From the NCBI GenBank assembly GCA_013215385.1, contig JABSOY010000005.1, forward strand, positions 512,560-576,559: a stretch of 64,000 nucleotides of DNA, read 5' to 3'. The stretch comes from Colwellia sp. (lineage in GTDB: Bacteria; Pseudomonadota; Gammaproteobacteria; Enterobacterales; Alteromonadaceae). The translations under genes and the position numbers were made by a program. The notes under the pieces were generated by a model. That model saw only the letters and a program-made list of their open reading frames with translations. It was not told where the DNA came from and did not search any database. The stretch's first letter is position 1. Every line of letters starts with the position of its first letter. Positions 54,397 to 63,298 of this stretch are shown piece after piece.

Positions 54397-56673
54397 ATGT
54401 TAACCACCTTACGTAGCATAGTTTTAGAGTTCAGCCAAAATGCTGAGCTCGATAGTGCATTATGTCGTATGGTGTCACAGATAAAACAAGCGATGAACAC
54501 TGATTGTTGTTCTATTTATTTAGCTGATCATCACAAACAGCACTTTTTGTTAATGGCCTCTGACGGTTTAGCGGAAAGTTCATTAGGACGAACAACTATT
54601 GGTTTTACTGAAGGATTAATTGGCTTAGTTGGGCAACGAGAAGAACCGCTAAATATTGCTAATGCGCAATATCACCCTCAGTTTATTCATGCACCAGAAG
54701 TTGAAGAAGACGAACTTAATGCCTTTTTAGGTACCCCCATTATTCATCAAAGAAAAATGTTAGGTATACTTTCTATTCAACAAAAACAAGCACGACATTT
54801 CACTGAAAACGAAGAAGCGTTTTTGGTGACACTCTCGGCTCAGTTAGCTGCTTCATTAGCTAATGCTGAAGTGAATGGAGTCCTCGACAGACAAGATACA
54901 AACGGTCATTGGAAGAAAAAGCTGCAAGGTGTTGCTGGCTCATCGGGTATTTCAATGGGGGAAATGTTTGTTGTCTACCCACAAGCCAATTTAACGAAAA
55001 TTTCTTTGCAGCGCTCCGATAATACTCCTTTAGAAATACAACGATTTTATGACGCAGTAATAAAAACACGCGCTGATTTTGAAAAGATGACTTTGAAGCT
55101 TGAGAATATTATTACCGACAATGCGTTAGATATTTTTGAGGTGTATAAGCAGTTATTAGACAATGCAAATATAGGTAAAGAAGTTGTCAATAAAATTAAA
55201 ACCGCGTGGACAGCAGAAAGTGCACTAAAACAAGTTATTGATAGTTATATCATTCAATTTGAAGCGTTAGACGATCCTTATTTACGAGAGCGAGGCAGTG
55301 ATATTCGTGATTTAGGTAATCGTTTATTACTGAATTTACAAAAATCAAATAATGGTACACAACAGCTCCCTGACAAATTTATTCTTGTCGCTGAAGAAGT
55401 CACGGCTTCTATGTTAGCCCAATACCAACATAAAGGGTTAAAGGGCATTGTTTCACTTGCCGGCTCTAATAATTCACACGCGGCAATTTTAGCACGTGCG
55501 CTAGGAGTGCCTGCTATTATGGGCATTGACAATATCCCGCTCAGTCGATTACACCAAAAAGAAGGAATTATTGATGGTTATAGTGGCGAACTTTTTATTC
55601 AACCTAACGAGGGATTACAACGAGAATATCAACATCTAATTGCTGAAGAAAACTTACTGGCCGATAAAGTAAAACAAGTTGAAAAGTTACCGGCAATCAC
55701 TAGAGATGGACAAGCCATTGAATTACACCTCAATGCAGGGTTATCAGCGGGTTTTGAACATTCTCAGAACTCAGGTGCTTTAGGTATAGGATTATATCGC
55801 ACAGAAATACCTTTTATGAATCGTAGTTGTTTTCCATCAGAAGCAGAACAAACGACGCTTTACCAGCAAGTATTAAGTGCTTTTCCCAAACAATCGGTTA
55901 CGATGCGAACCTTAGATGTTGGCGGTGATAAGTCATTACCCTATTTTCCTATCAATGAAGACAACCCCTTTTTAGGCTGGCGCGGCATTCGTATTACGCT
56001 TGATCACCCGGAAATATTCTTATTACAAGTCCGAGCTATGTTACGTGCGAATGTCGAGCAACGAAATTTAGAAATAATGTTGCCAATGATTTCCAGTATT
56101 GTCGAGGTAGACGAAGCTACTCGTTTGATCAATCAAGCATATTATGAATTATCTGCAGAACTTACTTTGGCAGATGGTGAAAAACTACCGCGTCCGAAAA
56201 TAGGGATTATGATCGAAGTACCGGGTATTATTTATCAATTACCCGAACTTGCCAGCAAAGTAGATTTCTTCTCGGTAGGCAGTAATGACTTAACACAATA
56301 TTTATTAGCCGTAGACCGAAATAACGCGCGGGTCGCTGATTTATATGATTCATACCACCCCGCCGTTTTACGGGCACTAAACCTAATTGCAGAGCAGTCA
56401 GCTAAATCATTAATTCCCTTAAGTTTATGTGGTGAACTCGCCAGTGAACCTGCCGGCGCATTATTATTATTAGCAATGGGGTATGACAAACTGAGTATGA
56501 ACCCGCATAATATCGCAAAAATAAAATGGGTAATTCGCCATGTTGACTTTAAGGACTTAAAATCAATGTTAGCGCAGGTACTGACCTTAACAACCACTAA
56601 ACAGGTACATAGCTATTTAAATGAACAGCTTGAGCAATTTGGTTTAGGCGGTTTTGTCCGCGCAGGTATGTAG
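54397..56673 (+). CDS. ptsP: Phosphoenolpyruvate-protein phosphotransferase PtsP (EI-Ntr)
   Basis: 758 residues (E. coli 748) from ATG 54397, with GAGG 6 bases upstream. First enzyme of the nitrogen PTS, phosphorylating NPr with PEP. N-terminal GAF domain (~1-170), then EI domains: swivelling His in SLAGSNNSHAAILARALG, PEP-binding GLYRTEIPFMNR and DVGGDKSLPYFP, catalytic Cys in LSLCGELASEP. It is usually cotranscribed with rppH; the MITE now intervenes. Confidence 0.95.
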   Translation: MLTTLRSIVLEFSQNAELDSALCRMVSQIKQAMNTDCCSIYLADHHKQHFLLMASDGLAESSLGRTTIGFTEGLIGLVGQREEPLNIANAQYHPQFIHAPEVEEDELNAFLGTPIIHQRKMLGILSIQQKQARHFTENEEAFLVTLSAQLAASLANAEVNGVLDRQDTNGHWKKKLQGVAGSSGISMGEMFVVYPQANLTKISLQRSDNTPLEIQRFYDAVIKTRADFEKMTLKLENIITDNALDIFEVYKQLLDNANIGKEVVNKIKTAWTAESALKQVIDSYIIQFEALDDPYLRERGSDIRDLGNRLLLNLQKSNNGTQQLPDKFILVAEEVTASMLAQYQHKGLKGIVSLAGSNNSHAAILARALGVPAIMGIDNIPLSRLHQKEGIIDGYSGELFIQPNEGLQREYQHLIAEENLLADKVKQVEKLPAITRDGQAIELHLNAGLSAGFEHSQNSGALGIGLYRTEIPFMNRSCFPSEAEQTTLYQQVLSAFPKQSVTMRTLDVGGDKSLPYFPINEDNPFLGWRGIRITLDHPEIFLLQVRAMLRANVEQRNLEIMLPMISSIVEVDEATRLINQAYYELSAELTLADGEKLPRPKIGIMIEVPGIIYQLPELASKVDFFSVGSNDLTQYLLAVDRNNARVADLYDSYHPAVLRALNLIAEQSAKSLIPLSLCGELASEPAGALLLLAMGYDKLSMNPHNIAKIKWVIRHVDFKDLKSMLAQVLTLTTTKQVHSYLNEQLEQFGLGGFVRAGM

Positions 56674-56715
56674 CGGGATTTTCTAGGTAATATAAATTCA
56701 AAAAAGCAGTAAATT

Positions 56716-57531
56716 ATGTTGTTCAGTATTTTTATCATTTGTGTATTACTTGGTAGCATTGTTGGTTTTGCTGCTGGCCTGCTAGGTATTGGTGGCGGAT
56801 TGATTATTGTGCCGGCACTGGTCTATTTATTACCTTTAGCAGGAGTTGATGGCAATGTCGTTATGCCTATGGCGTTAGCTACCTCATTGGCAACCATTGT
56901 TATAACCTCTTTTTCTGCCGCTCTCGCCCACCATCGCAATAAAAATATTCCTTGGTCTATTGCTAAAACATTAATGATAGCTATCGCATGTGGTTCGTTA
57001 CTCGGTGCCTACATTGCAGATTCCCTTTCGGTAAATGCGCTTAAAAACACCTTTGCAATAGCTGTATTTATCTTAGCGATATATATGTTTTTTTCAGTCA
57101 AAAACACGAAGAAAAATAGCGAAGAAATAGAAACAATTAATTTACCTTCTGCTTATCTATTAAAAGCGATTAGTTTTTTTACTGGCATATTAGCCAGTTT
57201 AATGGGGATATCGGGGGGCGTAATGCTCATTCCTATTTTAAGCTATTTTACTATGCCGCTTAGACAAGCGATTGGCGTTGCGACTGTCTGTGGTTTAACC
57301 GTCGCTGTTTTTGGTGTCAGCGGTTATATTCTAGCTGGTTGGAATAACGTAAATTTACCTGACTATAGTTTAGGCTATGTTTATTTACCGGCGTTACTGG
57401 GCATGGTCATTACATCATCTGTATTTGCTCCTCTGGGGGTAAAGTGGGCAACTAGACTGCCAGTCAGAACACTAAAAAAAGCCTTTGTTCTCTTTTTGAT
57501 GATAGTGGCAATCAAAATGATTTTTAGCTAA
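56716..57531 (+). CDS. TauE/SafE (TSUP) family membrane protein
   Basis: 271 residues, about eight membrane helices. The repeated glycine-rich motif GFAAGLLGIGGGLIIVPAL near the N-terminus and LASLMGISGGVMLIPIL in the second half are typical of TSUP (sulfite/organosulfur exporter) proteins. In relatives such as Shewanella this gene sits between ptsP and lgt, so its position is ancestral. The substrate is unknown. Confidence 0.9.
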   Translation: MLFSIFIICVLLGSIVGFAAGLLGIGGGLIIVPALVYLLPLAGVDGNVVMPMALATSLATIVITSFSAALAHHRNKNIPWSIAKTLMIAIACGSLLGAYIADSLSVNALKNTFAIAVFILAIYMFFSVKNTKKNSEEIETINLPSAYLLKAISFFTGILASLMGISGGVMLIPILSYFTMPLRQAIGVATVCGLTVAVFGVSGYILAGWNNVNLPDYSLGYVYLPALLGMVITSSVFAPLGVKWATRLPVRTLKKAFVLFLMIVAIKMIFS

Positions 57532-57672
57532 TAGCCCTGGTATTAATTAAGGTTACAGATTTAATAAGGATTTAAGCCTGCTAAAAATAATGAGTTAATG
57601 AGTAGTACGAAGCTAGGTTAAGATGAAAGAGACTCTGGCGGTATTAGAGCAGTTAGGCGAGGGGATTGTAGT

Positions 57673-58067
57673 ATGACAATTCAGGCTGATAAAGATAAAA
57701 ATCAAGCCGATTATGATGATAACTCGGACTTAATCAATAACGTGCTTGCCAAGAGTCTAAACGCTCGTGAAAAGCAACCATTGCACCGCTTTATGAACTA
57801 ACCGGATCCCATCGTGATACATTCACAAGCTTAGGTCTAAGAGCTGGTGTTCATGATATTATTAAAAAAGTAAAAGCAGAGCGTAAGATCAGTGATGCGC
57901 TTGACAAGTTGCCGAATAACAGCACAATTTTAGTCAATTAACATTGAGATTGAAGCGCCAAACACAAAGCAAAGAATGGTATGAAAACGAGTTGCAAAAA
58001 TAGCGAGAAACCTCGAAACAATTGCAAGTGCGACTTGAACAAACAAATGAACTATCAAGGAATATGT
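57673..58067 (+). pseudogene. Decayed small coiled-coil gene upstream of thyA
   Basis: Joining frames gives a ~130-residue protein: MTIQADKDKNQADYDDNSDL, LYELTGSHRDTFTSLGLRAG, KKVKAERKISDALDKL, RQTQSKEWYENELQK and a Gln/Glu-rich coil ending ELSRNM. Needed repairs: one base in GAAAAGCAACC near 57772, one near 57937, and one TAG at about 58001. A 17-codon ORF (57623-57676, ending GEGIVV) overlaps its ATG with ATGA. It may be the accessory gene of a lost mobile element (speculative). Nothing here resembles lgt. Confidence 0.6.
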
Positions 58068-58068
58068 A

Positions 58069-58920
58069 ATGAAGCAATATTTAGATTTGTGTCAGCGAAT
58101 CATTGATACCGGAACATGGGTGGAAAACAAGCGCACCGGTATTAAATGTTTAACGGTGATCAATGCCGATTTGGAATATGATGTCGCGAACAACAAATTT
58201 CCAATAATCACCACCAGAAAAAGCTATTACAAAGCCGCCATTGCTGAGTTAATCGGCTATTTGCGCGGTTATGATAACGCGGCTCAGTTTCGTGAAATCG
58301 GCTGTAATACCTGGAATGCTAATGCGAACGAAAACGACGCGTGGCTCAATAATCCTCACCGAAAAGGTGAAGATGACATGGGTCGAGTCTATGGCGTGCA
58401 GGGACGCTCATGGCAGAGAGCCGATGGCAGCCACGTCGACCAATTGAAAAAAGTCATTGATGATTTATCAAATGGTGTTGATGATCGCGGTGAAATTATC
58501 ACATTTTATAATCCTGGTGAGTTTGAAATGGGGTGTTTACGTCCATGCATGCATACTCATACGTTTTCTTTACTAGGAGACACGCTGGACTTGACATCAT
58601 ATCAACGTTCTTGCGACGTGCCTTTGGGCTTGAATTTCAATCAAATCCAATGTTTTGTACTGCTTGCCTTGGTAGCGCAAATCACGGGTCATAAGCCGGG
58701 TAAGGTGTATCACAAAATTGTAAATGCTCATATCTATGAGAATCAATTCGAGCTAATGCGTGATGTGCAGTTAAAACGCCAACCGTTTCCTGAGCCGCAG
58801 CTGCGAATTAATCCGAAGATTAAATCATTGGAAAATATTGAGACTTGGGTAACCACAGACGATTTTGAGCTGATAGGCTACCAGTGCCATGAGCCGATCA
58901 AATATCCATTTTCAGTTTAA
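58069..58920 (+). CDS. thyA: Thymidylate synthase (long, Vibrio-like form)
   Basis: 283 residues, longer than the 264-residue E. coli enzyme but like Vibrio ThyA. Methylates dUMP to dTMP. Catalytic Cys in [12 protein letters not shown]; dUMP-binding [18 protein letters not shown] and [14 protein letters not shown] follows the remnant by one base, with AAGGA upstream. Two 60-base blocks sampled within it (58081 and 58741) are 47-48% G+C, against 32% for a ptsP block (55081), suggesting transfer. Confidence 0.95.
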   Translation: MKQYLDLCQRIIDTGTWVENKRTGIKCLTVINADLEYDVANNKFPIITTRKSYYKAAIAELIGYLRGYDNAAQFREIGCNTWNANANENDAWLNNPHRKGEDDMGRVYGVQGRSWQRADGSHVDQLKKVIDDLSNGVDDRGEIITFYNPGEFEMGCLRPCMHTHTFSLLGDTLDLTSYQRSCDVPLGLNFNQIQCFVLLALVAQITGHKPGKVYHKIVNAHIYENQFELMRDVQLKRQPFPEPQLRINPKIKSLENIETWVTTDDFELIGYQCHEPIKYPFSV

Positions 58921-59435
58921 AGCTGGTTTGTATTTACGCTTAAGAAAGTGCTTCTCGTGAAGTGTGTTAAAGCCGTTGCACGCGGTATAAATGGACTAAT
59001 CATTTTTTGAACTACACTTCCGATCCCTGAGGATCTGACTTTAGTCTCGACAAAGAAGCATGAACTAAACACAAAGATACGTTTAGTTCATGCAATTTAG
59101 GTAACTTTAATATAATAGTTACCTTAAGTTCACTAATCGGCTTTTTTTTGCACGACTAATGAATGAAATATCCCCCTCTATATTCATCGTATATCATCTT
59201 GTTTACAGTAATTTAACATATTAATTTCAGTGACTTAACAGTCTATTTAACTGTAGTTGACAATTATAAGCCTTGCTTATTTGATTTTAGTGGCTAAAAT
59301 TTGATCAAAACTTATATTGTATACAGTATAAAGTATGTGATAGATTTTGTTTTACTCATGGATGAGGCTCTTTTCATGAAAAAATTCATGAGGTCAGGAA
59401 GAAAATATAATACTAAAAACAAAAGGAAGATAACT
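58921..59435. other. Region between thyA and collagenase genes with two hairpins
   Basis: 515 bases. A perfect 13-bp hairpin GCATGAACTAAAC (59058-59070) / GTTTAGTTCATGC (59081-59093) is followed by AGGTAACT/AGTTACCT (59099-59106, 59117-59124). Together they may end thyA transcription. The remainder holds the collagenase promoter, and a frame open from 59301 that is not used because it lacks a signal peptide at its start. Confidence 0.55.
59316..59327. promoter_or_regulatory. TTGTATACA palindrome upstream of collagenase
   Basis: ATTGTATACAGT, ten of twelve bases identical to ATTGTATACAAT in the hydroxyproline promoter region (41334-41345). It lies about 110 bases before the collagenase start. 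Candidate site for the same GntR/FCD regulator, or chance: the core octamer TGTATACA is expected about twice in 64 kb of this composition. Confidence 0.35.
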
Positions 59436-62400
59436 ATGAAGCTAAACAAGATTTTTATTGCTAGCTGTACTTTGTTAACAATGGCATCTGTACAGGCCAG
59501 CCATATACCACAAGCGCCACAACAAGCACCAAAACAAATAGAAATGCAAACCATTGAGTTACACCATGGTCATGCCGATGAAAAAGCGCTAGATACTAAA
59601 GCTCCTACACCCCAAAGGGACAACCAAGCAACCGCTAGCCCATTAACGAGTATAAAAAGCCAAAACGTTCAAGCCATGTCATTAAAAGTAGCGGCCGCAG
59701 CAACCTGTAATGTCAATGCCTTTGCTACAGCAAATTCTTCTAGCTTGATCAATGAAATTAAAACGCAAGGTCCTAATTGTGTGAATGAATTATTTAGTGC
59801 CGCAGCGAGTATTCAAGTAGGCGCATATAGCTCAGACAACATGTACGCAGTGGCTAATCATGTAAAAAACTTATCACAAGCTTATGCTGGTGGTGGTGAT
59901 GGTGATATTGAAGCAATATTTCTTTATTTACGCGCGGGCTATTATGTCGAGTTTTATAACAATGATGTCAGTTTTATCTCTTGGGTAAAACCTGCGGTTA
60001 AAGGCGCAATTGATGCTTTTGTTAACAATGCAAACTTTTACCAAAATAACGACGGCCATGGTAAAACCTTGTCTGAAGTTATCATTACTATGGATAGCTC
60101 TGAGCAACAAGATGTTTATTTACCTGTTGTTAAAGAGTGGTTAAGCCGCTGGGATCAAAGTTATGGCAACAGTTGGAATATGCGTAGCGCCGTTAATGGT
60201 ATCTTCACTATTTTATTTCGCGGCCAATACAATACTAACTTTAAAAATTTAGTAAACACCGACACCACGTTAATAACTCGCTTAAATAGTTTCACTCAAC
60301 AAAGCTGGATGATTAACAGTGACTCTGAATACCTTATTGCCAACGCGGCCCGTGAATTAGGTCGCATGAAAATGTACGGTGCAGCGATTCAATCTACGGT
60401 TGATTCCGGTTTAAATAGTATTTTCAGCAACTATGTAATGTTTGGTAATGGTGATGCCGTTTGGTTAGGTGCTGCAGATACGGCCACTTATTACGGTAAT
60501 TGTACTGATTACGGTCTTTGTGGCTATGAAACGCAATTAGAAGAAAAAGCGTTAGCGCAAATTTATACTTGTAGCTCAACCATTAAAATTCGCTCGCAAA
60601 ACCTAACAGCTGTACAGCAATCATCTGCGTGTTCAGTGTTAGGGGCTGAAGAAAGTTATTTCCATAACAAAACACAGTCTGGAAATTTACCGATACCTGG
60701 TGACAATAATACGCAACTGCAAATTAATATTTTTGATAGCAGCACCGACTATGGAAAATATGCTGGACCTATTTTTGATATAGGCACCAATAATGGCGGC
60801 ATGTATTTAGAAGGTGATCCTTCAGTTGCTGGTAATATTCCGAATTTTGTTGCCTATGAAGCCTCTTACGCTAAAGTACCACATTTTGTCTGGAACCTTG
60901 AACATGAATACGTTCATTACCTAGACGGTCGTTTTGACTTATTCGGCAATTTTAATTCGCCAACTGAAAAAGTGGTTTGGTGGGCTGAAGGTGTTGCCGA
61001 ATACGTTGCTAATAAAAATAATAACCAAGCGGCAATTGACACCATTCATGATGGCTCAACTTATACCTTAGCTGCTATTTTTGAAACTACTTATGATGGA
61101 TTTGATCAAGATAGAATTTATCGCTGGGGTTATTTAGCCGTTCGCTTTATGTTTGAAAACCATTTTAGCGAAGTCAAAGAAATGCTTGCAGAAACACGCG
61201 CAGGTAACTGGGTTGCTTATAAAGCACGTTTAAATACTTGGGTAAGTAATTACAGTAACGAATTTACCGTTTGGACACAAACAGTACAAAGTGATGACGG
61301 CACATCACCAGGTAATGAGGCACCTTTAGCCAATGCTAATGGTCCGTATGCTGGTCAAGTTAATGAGATGATTAATTTTGATAGTAGCGGCTCAGTAGAT
61401 TCAGATGGCGCTATTGTTAGTTATAATTGGGATTTTGGCGATGGCACAACGGGCACAGGTAACAACATTAGCCACAGTTACGCTAATGCTAATAACTATA
61501 CGCTAACATTAACCGTCACAGACAATGAAGGTGCTATTGGTACGGCAACAGCTATGGTGACTGTATCTTCTGGACCAAGCCTTGAAATTGCTAACGGCGG
61601 CTCAAAAGCAGGCTTAACAGTAAGTACCAATCAAACCACTGACAACTATTTTATTCATGTTCCTGAAGGGGCAACAGACTTAATAATTAGTATTAACGGT
61701 GGTAATGGCGATGCTGATTTATACGTTAAACAAGGCGCTGCTCCATCTGAGAACAGTTATGATTGTCGTCCTTATTTGTCTGGTAATAATGAAGTTTGTA
61801 ATATTGCAGCACCTGCTGCTGGTACATGGTATCTGAACCTTAAGGCATACAGTGCCTTTAATAATGTCACCCTAACAGCAAGTTTCGATGGAAACGTAGG
61901 TCTACCAAATACCGCGCCTGTTGTTTACATTAATGGTCCATATACCGCTGATGAAGGAATAGCGGTTAACTTTAGCAGTGCTGGCAGTTATGATGCTGAC
62001 GGCTCTATTGCCGCATATCATTGGGATTTTGGTGATGGCACTAGTAGTACATCAGCAAATCCTAACCATAGTTATTCTTTGGCAAACAATTACACAGTAA
62101 CCTTAAGTATTACCGACAATCTAGGTTTAACAGAAATAGCGACAACTACCGCTGAGATTAGTGCCACAACAACGCCAGGTAGTAATGTACCTGATATGTG
62201 TGCTGTGCAAGGACCACAACAAAATGGTGAAGTACAATCAGGAGAAGCCATTTGTCTTGGTGATATCAATCCTAATTGGTTTTCTATTGGCGATGTAAGC
62301 GGCCATAGTAGTATTGCTATTACAACAGGCCATGGGACTGGTGACTTAAATATAGAGTTTAGTAACATGGGCTGGCCAAATGGTGCAAACCATCATGGTG

Positions 62401-62534
62401 CTTCGTATAATACCGGTAATAGTGAATGTATTTACTTAACGAACCTATCAGAGTACTGGGGATATATTAAAGTTTCAGGTGAAGCAAACAATGCCTCTTT
62501 AGTCATTGATTTTGATACTAATGGTTGTCGTTAA
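59436..62534 (+). CDS. Secreted M9 (Vibrio-type) collagenase
   Basis: 1032 residues from ATG 59436, with AGGAAG upstream and a signal peptide MKLNKIFIASCTLLTMASVQA. M9 N-terminal activator domain (~85-330), catalytic domain with zinc motif HEYVH at 490-494 and DGRFDLFGNF, EGVAEYV (third ligand). Then PKD1 (~628-705, WDFGDG), a PPC domain (~715-820, DADLYVKQG), PKD2 (~830-910) and a C-terminal domain (~920-1032). It cuts native collagen outside the cell. It is a single gene; collagen supplies hydroxyproline, which the 38.9-45.1 kb cluster degrades. Confidence 0.95.
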   Translation: MKLNKIFIASCTLLTMASVQASHIPQAPQQAPKQIEMQTIELHHGHADEKALDTKAPTPQRDNQATASPLTSIKSQNVQAMSLKVAAAATCNVNAFATANSSSLINEIKTQGPNCVNELFSAAASIQVGAYSSDNMYAVANHVKNLSQAYAGGGDGDIEAIFLYLRAGYYVEFYNNDVSFISWVKPAVKGAIDAFVNNANFYQNNDGHGKTLSEVIITMDSSEQQDVYLPVVKEWLSRWDQSYGNSWNMRSAVNGIFTILFRGQYNTNFKNLVNTDTTLITRLNSFTQQSWMINSDSEYLIANAARELGRMKMYGAAIQSTVDSGLNSIFSNYVMFGNGDAVWLGAADTATYYGNCTDYGLCGYETQLEEKALAQIYTCSSTIKIRSQNLTAVQQSSACSVLGAEESYFHNKTQSGNLPIPGDNNTQLQINIFDSSTDYGKYAGPIFDIGTNNGGMYLEGDPSVAGNIPNFVAYEASYAKVPHFVWNLEHEYVHYLDGRFDLFGNFNSPTEKVVWWAEGVAEYVANKNNNQAAIDTIHDGSTYTLAAIFETTYDGFDQDRIYRWGYLAVRFMFENHFSEVKEMLAETRAGNWVAYKARLNTWVSNYSNEFTVWTQTVQSDDGTSPGNEAPLANANGPYAGQVNEMINFDSSGSVDSDGAIVSYNWDFGDGTTGTGNNISHSYANANNYTLTLTVTDNEGAIGTATAMVTVSSGPSLEIANGGSKAGLTVSTNQTTDNYFIHVPEGATDLIISINGGNGDADLYVKQGAAPSENSYDCRPYLSGNNEVCNIAAPAAGTWYLNLKAYSAFNNVTLTASFDGNVGLPNTAPVVYINGPYTADEGIAVNFSSAGSYDADGSIAAYHWDFGDGTSSTSANPNHSYSLANNYTVTLSITDNLGLTEIATTTAEISATTTPGSNVPDMCAVQGPQQNGEVQSGEAICLGDINPNWFSIGDVSGHSSIAITTGHGTGDLNIEFSNMGWPNGANHHGASYNTGNSECIYLTNLSEYWGYIKVSGEANNASLVIDFDTNGCR

Positions 62535-62614
62535 GTCGATTAATAACCGTAAACTATAGAAAATAAAAGCTTAATTTCATGTGCCGTCCTAGCATATGTT
62601 GACGCTTTTTAATG

Positions 62615-62645
62615 AAAGACCAGTGGCTTAAGCTGCTGGTCTTTT
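62615..62645 (+). terminator. Terminator of the collagenase gene
   Basis: AAAGACCAG (62615-62623) / CTGGTCTTT (62636-62644) with inner GCTTAAGC, followed by a T-run. It overlaps the end of an IS3 remnant. Confidence 0.85.
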
Positions 62646-62852
62646 TGTACACTTTGTTTGGTATTTTCATTACCAAGTTTAAGTGCTGCCTCATTTCATT
62701 ATATATAAAAATTGCTCCCTTAACGAGCTGATTTAATTCTGCCATATTTCGACATTAACACAAAATAAATTCCGCTTTCAATATGCCATTAATCCGCTCA
62801 GTAAGTGCATTTTGGTAATAGTCCTAACCATAGGTGGTTGAAGATATCATGT
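62641..62852 (-). pseudogene. IS3-family transposase C-terminal remnant
   Basis: On the minus strand the translation reads TYG*DYYQNALTERINGILK (stop), then AEFILC*, then MAELNQLVKGAIFIYNEM and a VMKIPNKVYKK end, all in one frame. This is the C-terminus of an IS3-type OrfB, including the catalytic-Glu helix (TERINGILK). Two in-frame stops (one TAA at 62755-62757) and loss of the rest make it a pseudogene. The downstream ORF 62554-62745 is part of it, not a separate gene. Confidence 0.82.
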
Positions 62853-63213
62853 TGTTTTAATTTAACTTAGTTTGATATTGTTTTTAACGATAATGTAAAA
62901 CGCTGTATTCGGATGTGAGGTTTATATGGACAATATTCTCGTCGCTGAGGAAGAAATTAAGGGGATGATGTGGTGGAGTAATACCATAAGTGTAACAGGC
63001 TGATATTTATAGCTTTGGAATCAAATCTTGGCTGCGCGCGGCCTATCCTTATTGGTTATGGACACCGCGAGTTTCGGCATTTACATTAGTTAATTAGGGA
63101 AAAAAACACAGCAGGGATAATGTTTCTTTTAGGCTAACAGAGCAGCCTTTGTCTTTTTTATCGTCAGGTAATAAAGTTCACCGTTAAATTCATCGACTTA
63201 TGTTAACTTTCAT
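62853..63213. other. Gene-poor spacer with degenerate coding traces
   Basis: About 360 bases. A 25-codon ORF (62926-63003, GAGG upstream) encodes MDNILVAEEEIKGMMWWSNT and five more residues. Other frames give fragments such as KSWLRAAYPYWLWTPRVSAF interrupted by stops. They may be further mobile-element debris; no family is recognised. Confidence 0.35.
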
Positions 63214-63241
63214 AAAAAAAACGGGCCTATTGGCCCGTTTT
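63214..63241 (-). terminator. Terminator of the partial gene at the window end
   Basis: AAAACGGGCC (63218-63227) / GGCCCGTTTT (63232-63241), loop TATT. On the minus strand it is followed by a run of T, so it ends the gene that reads in from 64000. Confidence 0.9.
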
Positions 63242-63298
63242 AATTTAGTAACTATCTTTTATCAATAGTTACTCATTTTACCTTTCTCTTCAAGCAAG

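Noticed and set aside
59301..59435. Upstream start for the collagenase
   Set aside because: The signal peptide and AGGAAG fit ATG 59436; the extension would bury the signal peptide.
62554..62745. 63-codon minus-strand ORF as an independent gene
   Set aside because: It is in the same frame as the upstream transposase fragment and encodes the C-terminal IYNEMR segment of an IS3 transposase.
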